Source: Parathalassolituus penaei (GTDB lineage Bacteria > Pseudomonadota > Gammaproteobacteria > Pseudomonadales > Oceanobacteraceae). From it: a DNA stretch of 64,000 nucleotides. A program made the translations under genes and the position numbers. Each line of letters opens with the position of its first letter. The stretch's first letter is position 1. The notes beneath the pieces were generated by a model. The model searched no databases. It was not told the DNA's origin and saw nothing but the letters and a program-made list of their open reading frames with translations. The stretch lies in NCBI RefSeq assembly GCF_026626885.1, contig NZ_JAPNOA010000016.1:1-64000 (forward strand), in the 5' to 3' direction. Below are positions 1 to 8,540 of the stretch, one piece after another.

Positions 1-113
1 TACTCCTCGAGAGTTCTGTAGGGCCCTGGAAGACCACCAGGTTGATAGGTCAGGTGTGTAAGCGTTGTGAGGCGTTGAGCTAACTGATACTAATTGCCCG
101 TGAGGCTTGACCA
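1..113 (+). rRNA. 23S ribosomal RNA, 3' end (partial)
   Basis: The sequence shows the highly conserved last ~110 bases of bacterial 23S rRNA: the stretch around 80-110 reading GATACTAATTGCCCGTGAGG followed by CTTGACC is the standard 3' terminus. The rest of the gene lies before the window. The 3' boundary near 113 is estimated by analogy with other gammaproteobacterial genes. The ~150 base spacer to 5S (114-264) shows no tRNA; it should hold processing-stem sequence only. Confidence 0.95.
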
Positions 114-264
114 TATAACACCCAAGCCGGTAACGGTTACGTAATATCGACCAGTGACGTCGGTTCGCAAAAAAACGAGAATATTCACACTCATGTATCC
201 AACCCTATTCGCTGACAGCGCGCCGCTCTACGGAGCATAAGACGGACGCATCAGCAAAACGGTT

Positions 265-383
265 TGCTTGACGACAATAGAACTGTGGAACCACCTGAAT
301 CCATTCCGAACTCAGAAGTGAAACGCAGTATCGCCGATGGTAGTGTGGGGTCTCCCCATGTGAGAGTAGGTCATCGTCAAGCA
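265..383 (+). rRNA. rrf: 5S ribosomal RNA
   Basis: About 119 bases with all 5S landmarks: the closing stem formed by GCTTGACGA at the 5' end and TCGTCAAGC at the 3' end, the CCACCTGAATCCATTCCGAA loop region and the GAGAGTAGGTCATCG 3' segment. It lies directly downstream of 23S, as in a standard 16S-23S-5S operon, and is followed by a strong terminator. The exact ends may differ by 1-2 bases. An open frame crossing it (264-458) is an artefact. Confidence 0.96.
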
Positions 384-391
384 TTTAATCA

Positions 392-424
392 AAGCCCCGA
401 TAGCCAAGCTATCGGGGCTTTTTC
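392..424 (+). terminator. Rho-independent terminator of the rRNA operon
   Basis: A perfect GC-rich stem (AAGCCCCGATAGC ... GCTATCGGGGCTT) with a 3-base CAA loop runs straight into TTTTTCTTTT. It sits 10 bases after the 5S end and closes the rRNA transcript. Confidence 0.95.
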
Positions 425-568
425 TTTTGGTCTAAAAATTTCTAAATTGATTGTTTAAACAGAATTGAGGCATTGGCAATGCTTCTGTCAATTCCATTGG
501 GCGTCTATCCTGTCAGGGAGCTCTGCCCGTGTTCACATCCCTTTACTGCGGTAACAGGCAGAGCGGCG

Positions 569-574
569 TATAAT
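569..574 (+). promoter_or_regulatory. Possible -10 box for leuA
   Basis: A perfect TATAAT lies 34 bases before the leuA start codon. No convincing -35 hexamer is seen at 16-18 bases upstream, so this is only a candidate. No leucine-rich leader peptide or attenuator was recognised in 430-600. Confidence 0.35.
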
Positions 575-607
575 CACGCCAGTTTTTGAATCGTAGCGGA
601 GAGTGTT

Positions 608-2158
608 ATGAGCCAGTCCAATCGTTTGGTTATTTTTGATACCACCATGCGTGACGGGGAACAGAGCCCCGGCGCTTCCATGACCAAAGATGAAAAGGTG
701 CGGATCGGCAAGGCTCTGGAGAAGATGCGTGTTGACGTGATCGAAGCCGGTTTTGCGGCGGCCAGTCCTGGCGACTTTGCCTCCATTGAAGCCGTGGCCC
801 AGGCCGTGCGCGAAAGTACCGTCTGCAGTCTGGCACGTGCGGTGGATCTGGATATCGAACGTGCGGCAGCGGCTTTGCAGAAAGCCGAGCGTGCGCGTAT
901 CCACACCTTTATCGCCACCTCTCCGATTCACATGAAATACAAGCTGCGTATGGAGCCGGATGCGGTGCTGGCGCAGGCGGTGTATGCGGTCAAGAAAGCG
1001 CGCAGCTTTGTGGAAGACGTGGAGTTTTCCTGTGAAGACGCCGGTCGTTCCGAGAACGATTTCCTGTGCCGGATTATTGAAGCGGCGATTGATGCCGGTG
1101 CCCGTACCATCAACATTCCGGATACCGTTGGTTATGCGATTCCGGAAGAGTTCGGTTACAAGATCAAAACCCTGCTGACCCGTATTCCGAACTCCGACAA
1201 GGCCATTTTCTCGGTGCACTGCCATAACGACCTTGGTCTGGCGGTAGCCAACTCACTGGCGGCGGTTGCCAACGGTGCCCGTCAGGTGGAATGCACCATC
1301 AACGGTCTGGGTGAGCGTGCCGGTAACGCCGCACTGGAAGAGATTGTGATGGCGACCCGTACCCGTCACGACCTGTTCAACATCAGCACCAACATTGATA
1401 CCACCCAGATTGTGCCGACTTCCCGTCTGGTATCGTCGATTACCGGTTTCCCGGTGCAGCCGAACAAGGCCATTGTGGGCGCCAACGCCTTTGCGCACGA
1501 GTCCGGTATTCACCAGGATGGCGTGCTCAAGCATCGTGAAACCTACGAAATCATGAAGGCCGAAGACGTGGGCTGGGGCGCCAACAAGATGGTGATGGGC
1601 AAACACTCCGGTCGTGCGGCATTCCGTGCCCGTCTGGAAGAGCTGGGTGTGACCTTTGAAACCGACGCAGCCCTGAACGAAGCCTTTACCCGCTTCAAGG
1701 AACTGGCAGACAAGAAACACGAAATCTTCGATGAAGACCTGCAAGCTCTGGTCAGCGAAGCCGTGGCCGATGCCGCACCGGATGTGTACAAGCTGGTGGC
1801 GCTGGAAAGCCGTTCTGCAACGGGTGAAACCCCGGTGGCCGAACTGGTGCTGAGCAAGGATGGTCAGGAGCACAAGGTATCGTCCGAAGGCAGTGGCCCG
1901 GTGGATGCGGCTCTGAAAGCCATCGAACAGGTTGCCAATTCTGGTGCCAACCTGCTGTTGTACTCGGTAAACAGCATAACCCAGGGCACTGACTCCCAGG
2001 GCGAAGTAACCGTACGACTGGAGAAAGCCGGTCGTATCGTGAACGGTAACGGTGCTGACACCGACATCATCGTGGCATCAGCCAAGGCGTATATCCACGC
2101 TCTGAACCTGCTGCAATCCGGTGTATCCCGTCAGCATCCGCAGAACGATGGCGTATAA
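608..2158 (+). CDS. leuA: 2-isopropylmalate synthase
   Basis: LeuA condenses acetyl-CoA with 2-oxoisovalerate, the first committed step of leucine synthesis in the cytoplasm. The 516-residue protein has the full HMGL-like TIM barrel: the opening motif [13 protein letters not shown] (about residues 10-22), the metal-binding HCHND (about 204-208), and the GIHQDG segment. A C-terminal regulatory LeuA dimerisation domain follows (about 390-510), so leucine feedback control is expected from the family. The length matches the long-form LeuA of gammaproteobacteria. GAGAG lies just upstream of the ATG. It stands alone after the rRNA operon, without leuBCD nearby. Confidence 0.97.
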   Translation: MSQSNRLVIFDTTMRDGEQSPGASMTKDEKVRIGKALEKMRVDVIEAGFAAASPGDFASIEAVAQAVRESTVCSLARAVDLDIERAAAALQKAERARIHTFIATSPIHMKYKLRMEPDAVLAQAVYAVKKARSFVEDVEFSCEDAGRSENDFLCRIIEAAIDAGARTINIPDTVGYAIPEEFGYKIKTLLTRIPNSDKAIFSVHCHNDLGLAVANSLAAVANGARQVECTINGLGERAGNAALEEIVMATRTRHDLFNISTNIDTTQIVPTSRLVSSITGFPVQPNKAIVGANAFAHESGIHQDGVLKHRETYEIMKAEDVGWGANKMVMGKHSGRAAFRARLEELGVTFETDAALNEAFTRFKELADKKHEIFDEDLQALVSEAVADAAPDVYKLVALESRSATGETPVAELVLSKDGQEHKVSSEGSGPVDAALKAIEQVANSGANLLLYSVNSITQGTDSQGEVTVRLEKAGRIVNGNGADTDIIVASAKAYIHALNLLQSGVSRQHPQNDGV

Positions 2159-2164
2159 GCACTG

Positions 2165-2983
2165 ATGCTGGAAGTTGTTCGCCGCCAGTACCTGCAAGCC
2201 ATGGGAATTTCCCTGTGGCTGCCGCGGGAAGAACTGGCGAACTCCGCCCCCAGTCGCTTGTTGCCGCTGGTGGGCAGTAGTCATACCGGACCCGATGAAG
2301 GGCGTCTGGCGGTTGCGGCTGCGGTTGCTCGTCATCAGGCTTCCGGCTTGTTACAGGATGCGGCTCCGACTGCAGCCGCTCCTGTACAACGTCCTGCCCT
2401 GCGGGAGGTGGCGCGAGAACCTCAGGCTGCTGCGACACTGGTGCAGGATGTTAACCAGCGGTTAACCTCTGCGCCCTCGACAGCCCCCGCAACGGTTCCT
2501 GTACCGGCTGCCGTTGTCGAGACGGCCAAGGCACCGGAAGTTCCTGAAGATGCCGACACCAGTACCGATCTCACTCCGCCGCGTTTCCTGCTGCTGTTTG
2601 TGCGGGTAGGGGGCGCTGGTGTGTGGGTCTGTGATGATCCGATGGCCGTGCGAGATATGCAGCAACTGGCTGCGCGTGTGGCAGCGGTGATGGGAATGGC
2701 CCAGGTACAGACCGAGGTCAGTGAATTCCGCTGGCCTTTTATTGAAAATGCCCGTGAAGACCAGAGCGCCAGCGTTGCCTGTCAGGCCTTGAAAGCCCAG
2801 TGGCAACATCTGGCGAGTCAGGGTGTGAAATACGCCATTGCCATGGGGCAACAGGCGGCGCACTGGTTACCACGTGGTGGAGCGGAAGGTTTGTGGTTGC
2901 CAGCATCGGTCGCGGACATTCTGCGCTCGGCTCGTCACAAACGGGATTTATGGCAATACCTGCTGCAACGTTCACAGCTGTAA
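2165..2983 (+). CDS. holD: HolD-like protein (DNA polymerase III psi subunit candidate)
   Basis: The 272-residue protein begins with RRQYLQAMGISLWLPRE, which resembles the short N-terminal helix by which HolD psi contacts the clamp loader (Escherichia coli HolD has RDWQLQQLGITQW). Its C-terminal half, about residues 140-272, looks like a compact alpha/beta domain ending in DLWQYLLQRSQL. Between the two lies a low-complexity Ala/Pro/Thr/Val-rich linker of roughly 90 residues, which makes the protein about twice the E. coli length. The position immediately before rimI matches the holD-rimI gene pair of enterobacteria. Psi bridges the clamp loader to chi and single-strand binding protein. Assignment rests on the N-terminal motif and on synteny. 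Confidence 0.65.
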   Translation: MLEVVRRQYLQAMGISLWLPREELANSAPSRLLPLVGSSHTGPDEGRLAVAAAVARHQASGLLQDAAPTAAAPVQRPALREVAREPQAAATLVQDVNQRLTSAPSTAPATVPVPAAVVETAKAPEVPEDADTSTDLTPPRFLLLFVRVGGAGVWVCDDPMAVRDMQQLAARVAAVMGMAQVQTEVSEFRWPFIENAREDQSASVACQALKAQWQHLASQGVKYAIAMGQQAAHWLPRGGAEGLWLPASVADILRSARHKRDLWQYLLQRSQL

Positions 2984-3010
2984 GCCAGTTTTTATCAGAA
3001 CGGATTATCT

Positions 3011-3460
3011 ATGACTGCAATTATTCGGGCAGCACTTGCTGACGATCTGCATACCTTGCTGGCCATCGAAAATGCCAGCCAGAGTCACCCATGGAGCGGG
3101 CCGGTTATGGCTCGTTATCTCAAGCACCCGGACAATATCTGGATTCTCGAAAAAGCCGGCAAGGCGGTTGGTTTTGCCGTGGTTACCCAGGTGGTTGGCG
3201 AAGCCGAGCTACTGGATATCGTTGTGCATCCTGACTGTCAGGGCCTGGGGCTTGGCCACCAGTTGCTGGAATTTGTGCTGGAACTGGTGCGCAAAGGCGG
3301 TTGTGAGCGCATTTTTCTGGAAGTGCGGCGCAGCAATCTGGGCGCAATTCATCTGTATGAAAAAATGGGTTTCTGCCAGGTCGGTATGCGTCGTGACTAT
3401 TATCCGACGGCTCGCGGACGTGAAGATGCCTTGCTGTATTGCCAGGAGTTGCTTGATTGA
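3011..3460 (+). CDS. rimI: Ribosomal protein S18-alanine N-acetyltransferase
   Basis: A 149-residue single-domain GNAT acetyltransferase. It has the acetyl-CoA pyrophosphate loop QGLGLG at about residues 77-82 and the RimI hallmark segment VRRSNLGAIHLYEKMGF, followed by RRDYYPT. RimI acetylates the N-terminal alanine of ribosomal protein S18. The gene follows the holD-like gene by 27 bases, and its TGA overlaps the TTG start of the next gene, so the three are probably cotranscribed. Confidence 0.93.
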   Translation: MTAIIRAALADDLHTLLAIENASQSHPWSGPVMARYLKHPDNIWILEKAGKAVGFAVVTQVVGEAELLDIVVHPDCQGLGLGHQLLEFVLELVRKGGCERIFLEVRRSNLGAIHLYEKMGFCQVGMRRDYYPTARGREDALLYCQELLD

Positions 3461-4110
3461 ATTTCAGTCCGTCGGACCCGGTGCTGTTGTGTCTGAACCT
3501 GGTGGCGCTGGCCACTTTGGGAATGGTGGCTCGCCAGTATAACTGGGCGGCCTTGCGAGAGTGCCGCCCGGCTCAGCATCTGTTTTTTGGCAGTGTGTTG
3601 GTGATTACCCTGTTCTGGCATATGCAGGCCGGTATTCTGGCCGGGCTTGGTTTTCATATTCTGGCACTGACGGCGGCAACCCTGATGATGGGCTGGCGTC
3701 TGGCTATTCTGGCCGGCGCCATGGCGCAGGTGCTGATGGTATTAACCGGTAATCTGCTGGTGACCCAGCTGGGGTTTGCGATTGTTCTGAAAGTGGTGGC
3801 CCCTGTACTGTTTTCCTACCTGTTTTTTCTGGTGGTCTACAAACGTATGGTGCGTAATCCGTTTGTGTACATTCTGGTGGCAGGATTTCTGAATGCCGGT
3901 TTTACCCATGCTTTCAGTGATGTGTTGTTAAGCCTGGTGTACTGGCTGGCCGGTGTTCATGACGCAGCCCATATCTGGAATGACTACCTGCGTTACTTGC
4001 CGTTGATGATGTTTCCGGAAGGGGTGGTAAACGGCATGTTTATCTCGGGTATGGTGGTCTTCCATACCCGCTGGTTAAGTACCTTCGACGAAGATTCCTA
4101 TTTCCGTTAA
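3457..4110 (+). CDS. CbiM-like integral membrane protein
   Basis: The 217-residue protein is almost entirely hydrophobic with about six membrane segments. The pattern, including GLGFHILALTAATLMMGW and the C-terminal MMFPEGVVNGMFISGM, recalls the CbiM-type substrate-binding membrane subunits of energy-coupling factor transporters (cobalt/nickel-type). No ATPase or CbiQ partner is encoded nearby, so transport of a metal is a family-based guess only. The chosen TTG start overlaps the rimI stop and has AGGAG about 10 bases upstream; no ATG occurs until residue 23, past the first hydrophobic stretch. Confidence 0.7.
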   Translation: MNFSPSDPVLLCLNLVALATLGMVARQYNWAALRECRPAQHLFFGSVLVITLFWHMQAGILAGLGFHILALTAATLMMGWRLAILAGAMAQVLMVLTGNLLVTQLGFAIVLKVVAPVLFSYLFFLVVYKRMVRNPFVYILVAGFLNAGFTHAFSDVLLSLVYWLAGVHDAAHIWNDYLRYLPLMMFPEGVVNGMFISGMVVFHTRWLSTFDEDSYFR

Positions 4111-4143
4111 TCCGGCGGTTCGGTCGCCTGACGCTATTCCCAC

Positions 4144-4680
4144 TCAGCGTGGCGCGTATTTCTGCAGTTTGCGCTGCAAAGTACGGCGATGCATGTTCAG
4201 AGCGCGTGCGGTTGCCGATACATTGCCCTGATGTTCGTTTAATACCCGGTTGATGTGTTCCCATTCCAGACGGTCTACCGACATCACCGCGGCTTCTTCC
4301 ACCACGTCATTGCCAGTCTGGGTGCCGCTTTCATCGTTAAAGGCACTCAGTAAATCGGCGAGGGTGGCCGGTTTGTGCAGATAGTTGAAGGCCCCCAGCT
4401 TGATTGCTTCGACCGCCGTCGGGATGCTGGCATAACCCGTCAGCATCACAATCCGCAGGTTCGGCAATAACCCCAGTAATGGGGTAATCAGCTGCAAGCC
4501 GGATTCCTGTTCCATGCGTAGATCCAGCGTTGCCCAGTCGGGCTGGAGGCTGCGTGCCTGCTGCAAGGCTTCGGCATGGTCAAACGCCAGCGCACAGGGA
4601 TGACCACGACGTTCCAGACTGCGTTGCAGCACCTGGGCAAAGTGCTGGTCATCATCAATGATCAGGATTTTTTCAGCCAT
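4144..4680 (-). CDS. RegA/PrrA/ActR-type response regulator
   Basis: The 178 residues comprise an N-terminal receiver domain (acidic pocket DDD at 9-11, phospho-acceptor Asp53 in TLDLRM, switch Thr in MLTGYAS, Lys in HKPA) and a short C-terminal Fis-type helix-turn-helix (NVSATARALNMHRRTLQRKL). Lack of a central AAA+ domain and the RRTLQRKL signature identify the RegA/PrrA/ActR/RoxR family, which controls redox-linked genes such as respiration and energy metabolism. It overlaps the 3' end of the upstream kinase gene by 8 bases, giving a kinase-then-regulator operon. The receiver reads TLDLRMEQESG where many receivers have DxxMP, which is normal for this family. Confidence 0.88.
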   Translation of the reverse strand: MAEKILIIDDDQHFAQVLQRSLERRGHPCALAFDHAEALQQARSLQPDWATLDLRMEQESGLQLITPLLGLLPNLRIVMLTGYASIPTAVEAIKLGAFNYLHKPATLADLLSAFNDESGTQTGNDVVEEAAVMSVDRLEWEHINRVLNEHQGNVSATARALNMHRRTLQRKLQKYAPR

Positions 4681-5926
4681 GGGATGAAGCTCCTTCGGGC
4701 GTAAGCGGGCGATGGTTCAGCGGCAGGCGCAGACAGCAGAGGCTGCCGCCGTCGCTGGCATGACGTAGCTGGATGGCTCCACCAAACTGTTCAACACTGG
4801 CATTACTCAGATAATGGCCAATGCCCATGCCGTGCTGTTTGCTGCTGTGATAGGGGATGTAGTCGGCCAGAGTGCTGGCGGCTTCCGGGTCTGGCTGGTG
4901 GATGTCGAGACACCAGAAACCGTTGTCGCAACGGCTATGCAAACGAATGGTTTGCTGACCTGCTTCAGCGGCGTTGTCGAGCAGGTTCAGCAAGGCCTGA
5001 TCCAGTAACGGCGACGAGGCAATCCGGGCCTGCTCGTCATCGTTTTCAGATATTTCCCACATGGCTTTGGGGTGGCTGAGCTGCCAGCGTTGCAACTGGT
5101 TTTGTAACCACTGACGGGCGTTCACTACCCGCAACTGGCGTGCTTCGCGGCCCTGACGAGCCAGCTTCTGCAAGGACTCCTGACAGCGACTGACCTGTTG
5201 TTGCAGCAGCTGGATATCACCTTGCAGTTCAGCCGGTACATCGGCTTCGAGATCTTCCAGCAGCATACTCATGGTCATCAGTGGTGTACCCATTTCGTGG
5301 GCAGTGCCTGCCGCCAGAGTACCAATACCAATCAGCTGTTCGTTCTTGAGCTGCTGTTCGCGCAGGTGCTGGATTTCCTGCTGCTGACGTTGGCGGCCAC
5401 GTACCAGCAGCGGAATCAGAGTGGTGAGAATCAGGGCACTGAGCACAAAGGTCAGCCACATACCGGACAGGTGCCAGTCGACCAGAGGCACACCGCCAAG
5501 ACCACCATTGAAGTTACGCATCAGCAGTGGCTGATACCAGACGCCGAGCAGACTGTAGTCACCAATGGCGAGCAGGGTTAACCACAGGGTGTATTGCCAC
5601 GACAGGCCATAGGCGGCGATGACCAGCAGCACCAGATAATAGGAAATCATCGGGTTGGTGACGCCACCCGAGAAAAACAGCAGGCCGGTGAGCACCTGGC
5701 ATTCGATGAGGATATGCAGAAACAGCTGCCATTCCTTGATGGTGCGGCGATACCCTTGCCAGTTGCTGTACAGCAGAATCGGCAGATAGAGGCCGAGCAG
5801 AATCCAGGCCGGGTCCAGGTTGGCCACCTGTTGTGATTGCAGGTATCCGAGCAGCAGCAGCCAGACGGAAGCCACCGACAGTTGCAGCAGGGCCAGACGT
5901 TGCAGAACCGGATTCAGATCGATCAT
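4673..5926 (-). CDS. RegB/PrrB-type redox sensor histidine kinase
   Basis: 417 residues with about six N-terminal membrane spans, then a HisKA/HATPase module. The phospho-acceptor motif GTLAAGTAHEMGTPL (His210) is the RegB-specific H-box. GGVTNP at 87-92 matches the family's quinone-sensing GGxxNPF heptapeptide region. SRCQESL places a cysteine (C248) 38 residues after the histidine, equivalent to the redox-active cysteine of Rhodobacter RegB. The ATP-binding half includes LLNLLDNAAEAG (N box) and GMGIGHYLSNASVEQFGG. Together these indicate a kinase tuned by quinone-pool or cysteine oxidation state. Its targets are not visible here. Confidence 0.87.
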   Translation of the reverse strand: MIDLNPVLQRLALLQLSVASVWLLLLGYLQSQQVANLDPAWILLGLYLPILLYSNWQGYRRTIKEWQLFLHILIECQVLTGLLFFSGGVTNPMISYYLVLLVIAAYGLSWQYTLWLTLLAIGDYSLLGVWYQPLLMRNFNGGLGGVPLVDWHLSGMWLTFVLSALILTTLIPLLVRGRQRQQQEIQHLREQQLKNEQLIGIGTLAAGTAHEMGTPLMTMSMLLEDLEADVPAELQGDIQLLQQQVSRCQESLQKLARQGREARQLRVVNARQWLQNQLQRWQLSHPKAMWEISENDDEQARIASSPLLDQALLNLLDNAAEAGQQTIRLHSRCDNGFWCLDIHQPDPEAASTLADYIPYHSSKQHGMGIGHYLSNASVEQFGGAIQLRHASDGGSLCCLRLPLNHRPLTPEGASSHG

Positions 5927-6050
5927 GGAGGAGGGGCCAGAAAAGGGCCCTCAGTATAAAACAGCGCTGCCGCAACTGCAGCGCAGAGGGACTGCGACGG
6001 CGTGTCGCAGTCAGACGGAGAAAGGCGTATCCGGGCGGGCAGCCTGTGGA

Positions 6051-6809
6051 TCAGGCCTGACCGGCGGCATGGCAAATGGCGACAAAATCTTCGGCTTTTA
6101 ATGAAGCACCGCCAACCAGTGCGCCATGAATATCGGCCTGGCCAAACAGCTCGGCGGCGTTATCGGCCTTGACGCTGCCACCGTACAGCAGGCGGCTGTG
6201 ATCATCACTCCAGGCGTCGGCCTGCTGCAGGCTTGTGCGGATAAACGCATGAATATCCTGAGCCTGTTGCGGGCTGGCGGTTTTACCGGTACCAATTGCC
6301 CAGACCGGTTCATAGGCAATCACCACCCGTTTCATGGCTGAGCTGCCAATGCGGGCCAGTACAGGCTGCAGCTGGCTGCTGATGACCGCTTCTGCTTTGC
6401 CAGCTTCGCGTTCTTCCAGCGTTTCACCCACACACAGGACCGGGGTGAGCACACATTCCAGAGCGGTTTCGACCTTGGCGGCGACCAGTTCCGATGATTC
6501 GCCATACAGGCTGCGGCGTTCGGAGTGGCCAACCAGCACAAAACGGGTGCCAAAGTCTGCCAGCATCGGGCCTGCTACTTCACCGGTGTAAGCCCCCGCC
6601 GAATGTTCGCAGAGGTTCTGGGCTCCGAGTTTTACCGCTGTGTCACGCAGACGCTTGGCAACCGGAGCCAGGTATGTAAACGGCGGGCATACGGCAACCT
6701 CGAGGGTGGGTAATACTGGCAGCTGCGCCAGAATGTCCTCAACCAGCTGTTCGCTGCGGCTGAGATTGCCGTTCATTTTCCAGTTACCAATGACCAGATA
6801 CTTTGCCAT
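6051..6809 (-). CDS. tpiA: Triosephosphate isomerase
   Basis: TpiA interconverts dihydroxyacetone phosphate and glyceraldehyde 3-phosphate in glycolysis/gluconeogenesis. The 252-residue protein carries NWKMNG near the N-terminus (catalytic Asn/Lys), VGHSERR (catalytic His) and YEPVWAIGTGKTA (catalytic Glu and phosphate loop), and ends with LYGGSVKADN and GALVGGASL. The open frame runs 59 codons further upstream, but MAKYLVIGNWKMN is the family N-terminus and has a GAGG ribosome site just before the ATG at 6809. The 125 bases to the RegB-like gene contain nothing recognisable. Confidence 0.97.
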   Translation of the reverse strand: MAKYLVIGNWKMNGNLSRSEQLVEDILAQLPVLPTLEVAVCPPFTYLAPVAKRLRDTAVKLGAQNLCEHSAGAYTGEVAGPMLADFGTRFVLVGHSERRSLYGESSELVAAKVETALECVLTPVLCVGETLEEREAGKAEAVISSQLQPVLARIGSSAMKRVVIAYEPVWAIGTGKTASPQQAQDIHAFIRTSLQQADAWSDDHSRLLYGGSVKADNAAELFGQADIHGALVGGASLKAEDFVAICHAAGQA

Positions 6810-7004
6810 GAGGGCCTCGCAATCCGTTTCAGCAGATGAACCGGATATTCTGTTGTGGGATTTTATGGAAATTATATTCCATGATGTTCCAAAATGGAAA
6901 ATACATTCTGTTTTGTGAGAAAACGGATGGCGCATTTTGTTCAGCCAGAGGGCGTGCCAGAATGGCGCACTCCGTTGATCTACCAACCTTTATCTGGACT
7001 CTTC

Positions 7005-7880
7005 ATGGTTACGAATACCGAGGCCCGTGCCGATCTGGCGCTGGTGGTGGTTACCTTGCTGGCGGCGGCTGGCTGGATTTTTTCCAAGGAAGCCTTGCAG
7101 GCGTTTTCCCCACTGACCTTTGTGGCCATGCGGTTTGTATCGGCGGGGGTGTTGCTGGGTTTATTCGCTGGGCCATCATTACGGGCCATGACACTTGAGC
7201 AGTGGAAACGTGCGCTGATTCTGGGCCTGTGTTTTGGCTCGGCCATGGTGTTCTGGATTCTCGGCTTGCAACACGCCAGCCATATTGGGGTGGGGGCATT
7301 CCTCACCAGTCTGGGGGTGGTGCTGGTACCGGTGGTGGCGATGTTCTTTGGTGATCATTTGCCGCCCAGCAGCCGTTTTTCGATTCCTCTGGCGGCGGCT
7401 GGTCTGGCGCTGTTGTCACTGGATGGCGAGTTCAAACTTGGCTGGGGTGAAAGCGCGTTTGTGGCGGCAGCGGTGCTGTTTGCCCTGACCTTTGTGATGA
7501 ACAGTCGCGCGGCGGCGCGTTTGCCGGTATTACCGCTGACGTCGATCCAGCTGGTGATGGTTGGTCTGGTGTCTTTGCCACTAGCATGGATTTTTGAGGA
7601 TCACGACCTGCATCCCGATCTCGCCGCCTGGGGCTGGTTATTAGCCAGTATCCTGATTGCCACCAGTTTGCGTTTTCTGCTGCAAACCTGGGCCCAAGGC
7701 AAAACACCGGCCAGCAGTGCTGCGGTGATTATGGTGCTGGAACCGGTCTGGACCGCCATTCTGGCGATCCTCTGGTTTGATGAAGCGATGACCCTGGTGC
7801 AGATTCTGGGCTGCGGCCTGATCTTTTCGGCCTTGCTGGCCAGCCGCTGGAATGCCTTGCGCAGTATGTTGATGGGCTGA
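7005..7880 (+). CDS. EamA/DMT-family membrane transporter
   Basis: 291 residues with about ten membrane helices arranged as two EamA repeats. The first spans LALVVVTLLAAAGWIFSKEAL to about residue 140, the second ends with VIMVLEPVWTAILAILWFDEAMTLVQILGCGLI, the very typical EamA closing pattern. Such drug/metabolite transporters usually export amino acids or other small metabolites; the substrate cannot be read from sequence. The ATG at 7005 is preferred over the longer open frame starting at 6894 because it begins right before the first conserved helix, although its ribosome site is weak. It is divergent from tpiA. Confidence 0.85.
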   Translation: MVTNTEARADLALVVVTLLAAAGWIFSKEALQAFSPLTFVAMRFVSAGVLLGLFAGPSLRAMTLEQWKRALILGLCFGSAMVFWILGLQHASHIGVGAFLTSLGVVLVPVVAMFFGDHLPPSSRFSIPLAAAGLALLSLDGEFKLGWGESAFVAAAVLFALTFVMNSRAAARLPVLPLTSIQLVMVGLVSLPLAWIFEDHDLHPDLAAWGWLLASILIATSLRFLLQTWAQGKTPASSAAVIMVLEPVWTAILAILWFDEAMTLVQILGCGLIFSALLASRWNALRSMLMG

Positions 7881-7893
7881 CCAGCCCACTGTG

Positions 7894-7919
7894 TTTCTCT
7901 GTTCTGTTTCTCTGTTCTG
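7894..7919 (+). repeat. Tandem duplication of 13 bases
   Basis: TTTCTCTGTTCTG occurs twice head to tail between the converging EamA and trmL genes. No coding or terminator role is apparent; it is probably a simple slippage duplication. Confidence 0.8.
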
Positions 7920-7933
7920 TAAATGCTGCCCCG

Positions 7934-8428
7934 TTAATGACTGGGCAGCTGTCCTGATCCTTTCCGCAAGGCGCCGGCAAATTCGAGCTGACGCCATGCT
8001 TCAAACACCACAATTGCCACCGTATTGGACAGATTCAGGCTGCGGCTTTGCGGCAGCATGGGCAAACGTAACCAGTGCTCGTGAGGCATGGAATCCAGTA
8101 CGGCCGTTGGCAGACCACGTGTCTCCGGACCGAAGATAAAATAATCCCCCTCCTGATACTGGCTGTCGGCAAAGGTGTGCTGGCCACGTGTGGTCAGGGC
8201 AAACAGCCGCTGCGGCTGTGCCGTTTCCAGAAAATTCGCAAAGTCCGGATAACGGCGGATATTGGCGAACTCGTGGTAATCCAGTCCGGCCCGGCGCAGG
8301 CCTTTTTCTTCCATGCTGAATCCCAGCGGTTCAATCAGATGTAACTGGCAGCCGGTGTTGGCACACAGGCGGATGATATTGCCGGTATTGGGCGGAATTT
8401 CCGGCTCGAACAGAACGATATGAAACAT
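7934..8428 (-). CDS. trmL: tRNA (cytidine/uridine-34 2'-O)-methyltransferase
   Basis: TrmL methylates the wobble ribose of tRNA-Leu isoacceptors using S-adenosylmethionine. The 164-residue SPOUT protein shows [18 protein letters not shown] (motif 1), FGPETRGLP (motif 2) and a C-terminal LRLPM...[20 protein letters not shown] knot segment, all diagnostic of TrmL. The frame extends upstream by 55 codons, but the family N-terminus [17 protein letters not shown] gives the ATG at 8428. It is transcribed divergently from the MSHA block. Confidence 0.95.
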   Translation of the reverse strand: MFHIVLFEPEIPPNTGNIIRLCANTGCQLHLIEPLGFSMEEKGLRRAGLDYHEFANIRRYPDFANFLETAQPQRLFALTTRGQHTFADSQYQEGDYFIFGPETRGLPTAVLDSMPHEHWLRLPMLPQSRSLNLSNTVAIVVFEAWRQLEFAGALRKGSGQLPSH

Positions 8429-8540
8429 GGAAAACGTCTTTGAACACTGAGCGATCAGTATAAAAGCGCAAAGCCGACCGAACCAGCAAGACGGAAAATC
8501 CTGTCTACACTGACAGTAAATCCCCGAATTGAGGTGCTCC

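Noticed and set aside
114-264. Possible tRNA in the 23S-5S spacer
   Set aside because: No cloverleaf or TTC-loop sequence is present.
264-458. 64-codon open frame across the 5S gene and terminator
   Set aside because: It lies entirely over the 5S rRNA and its terminator stem; chance frame.
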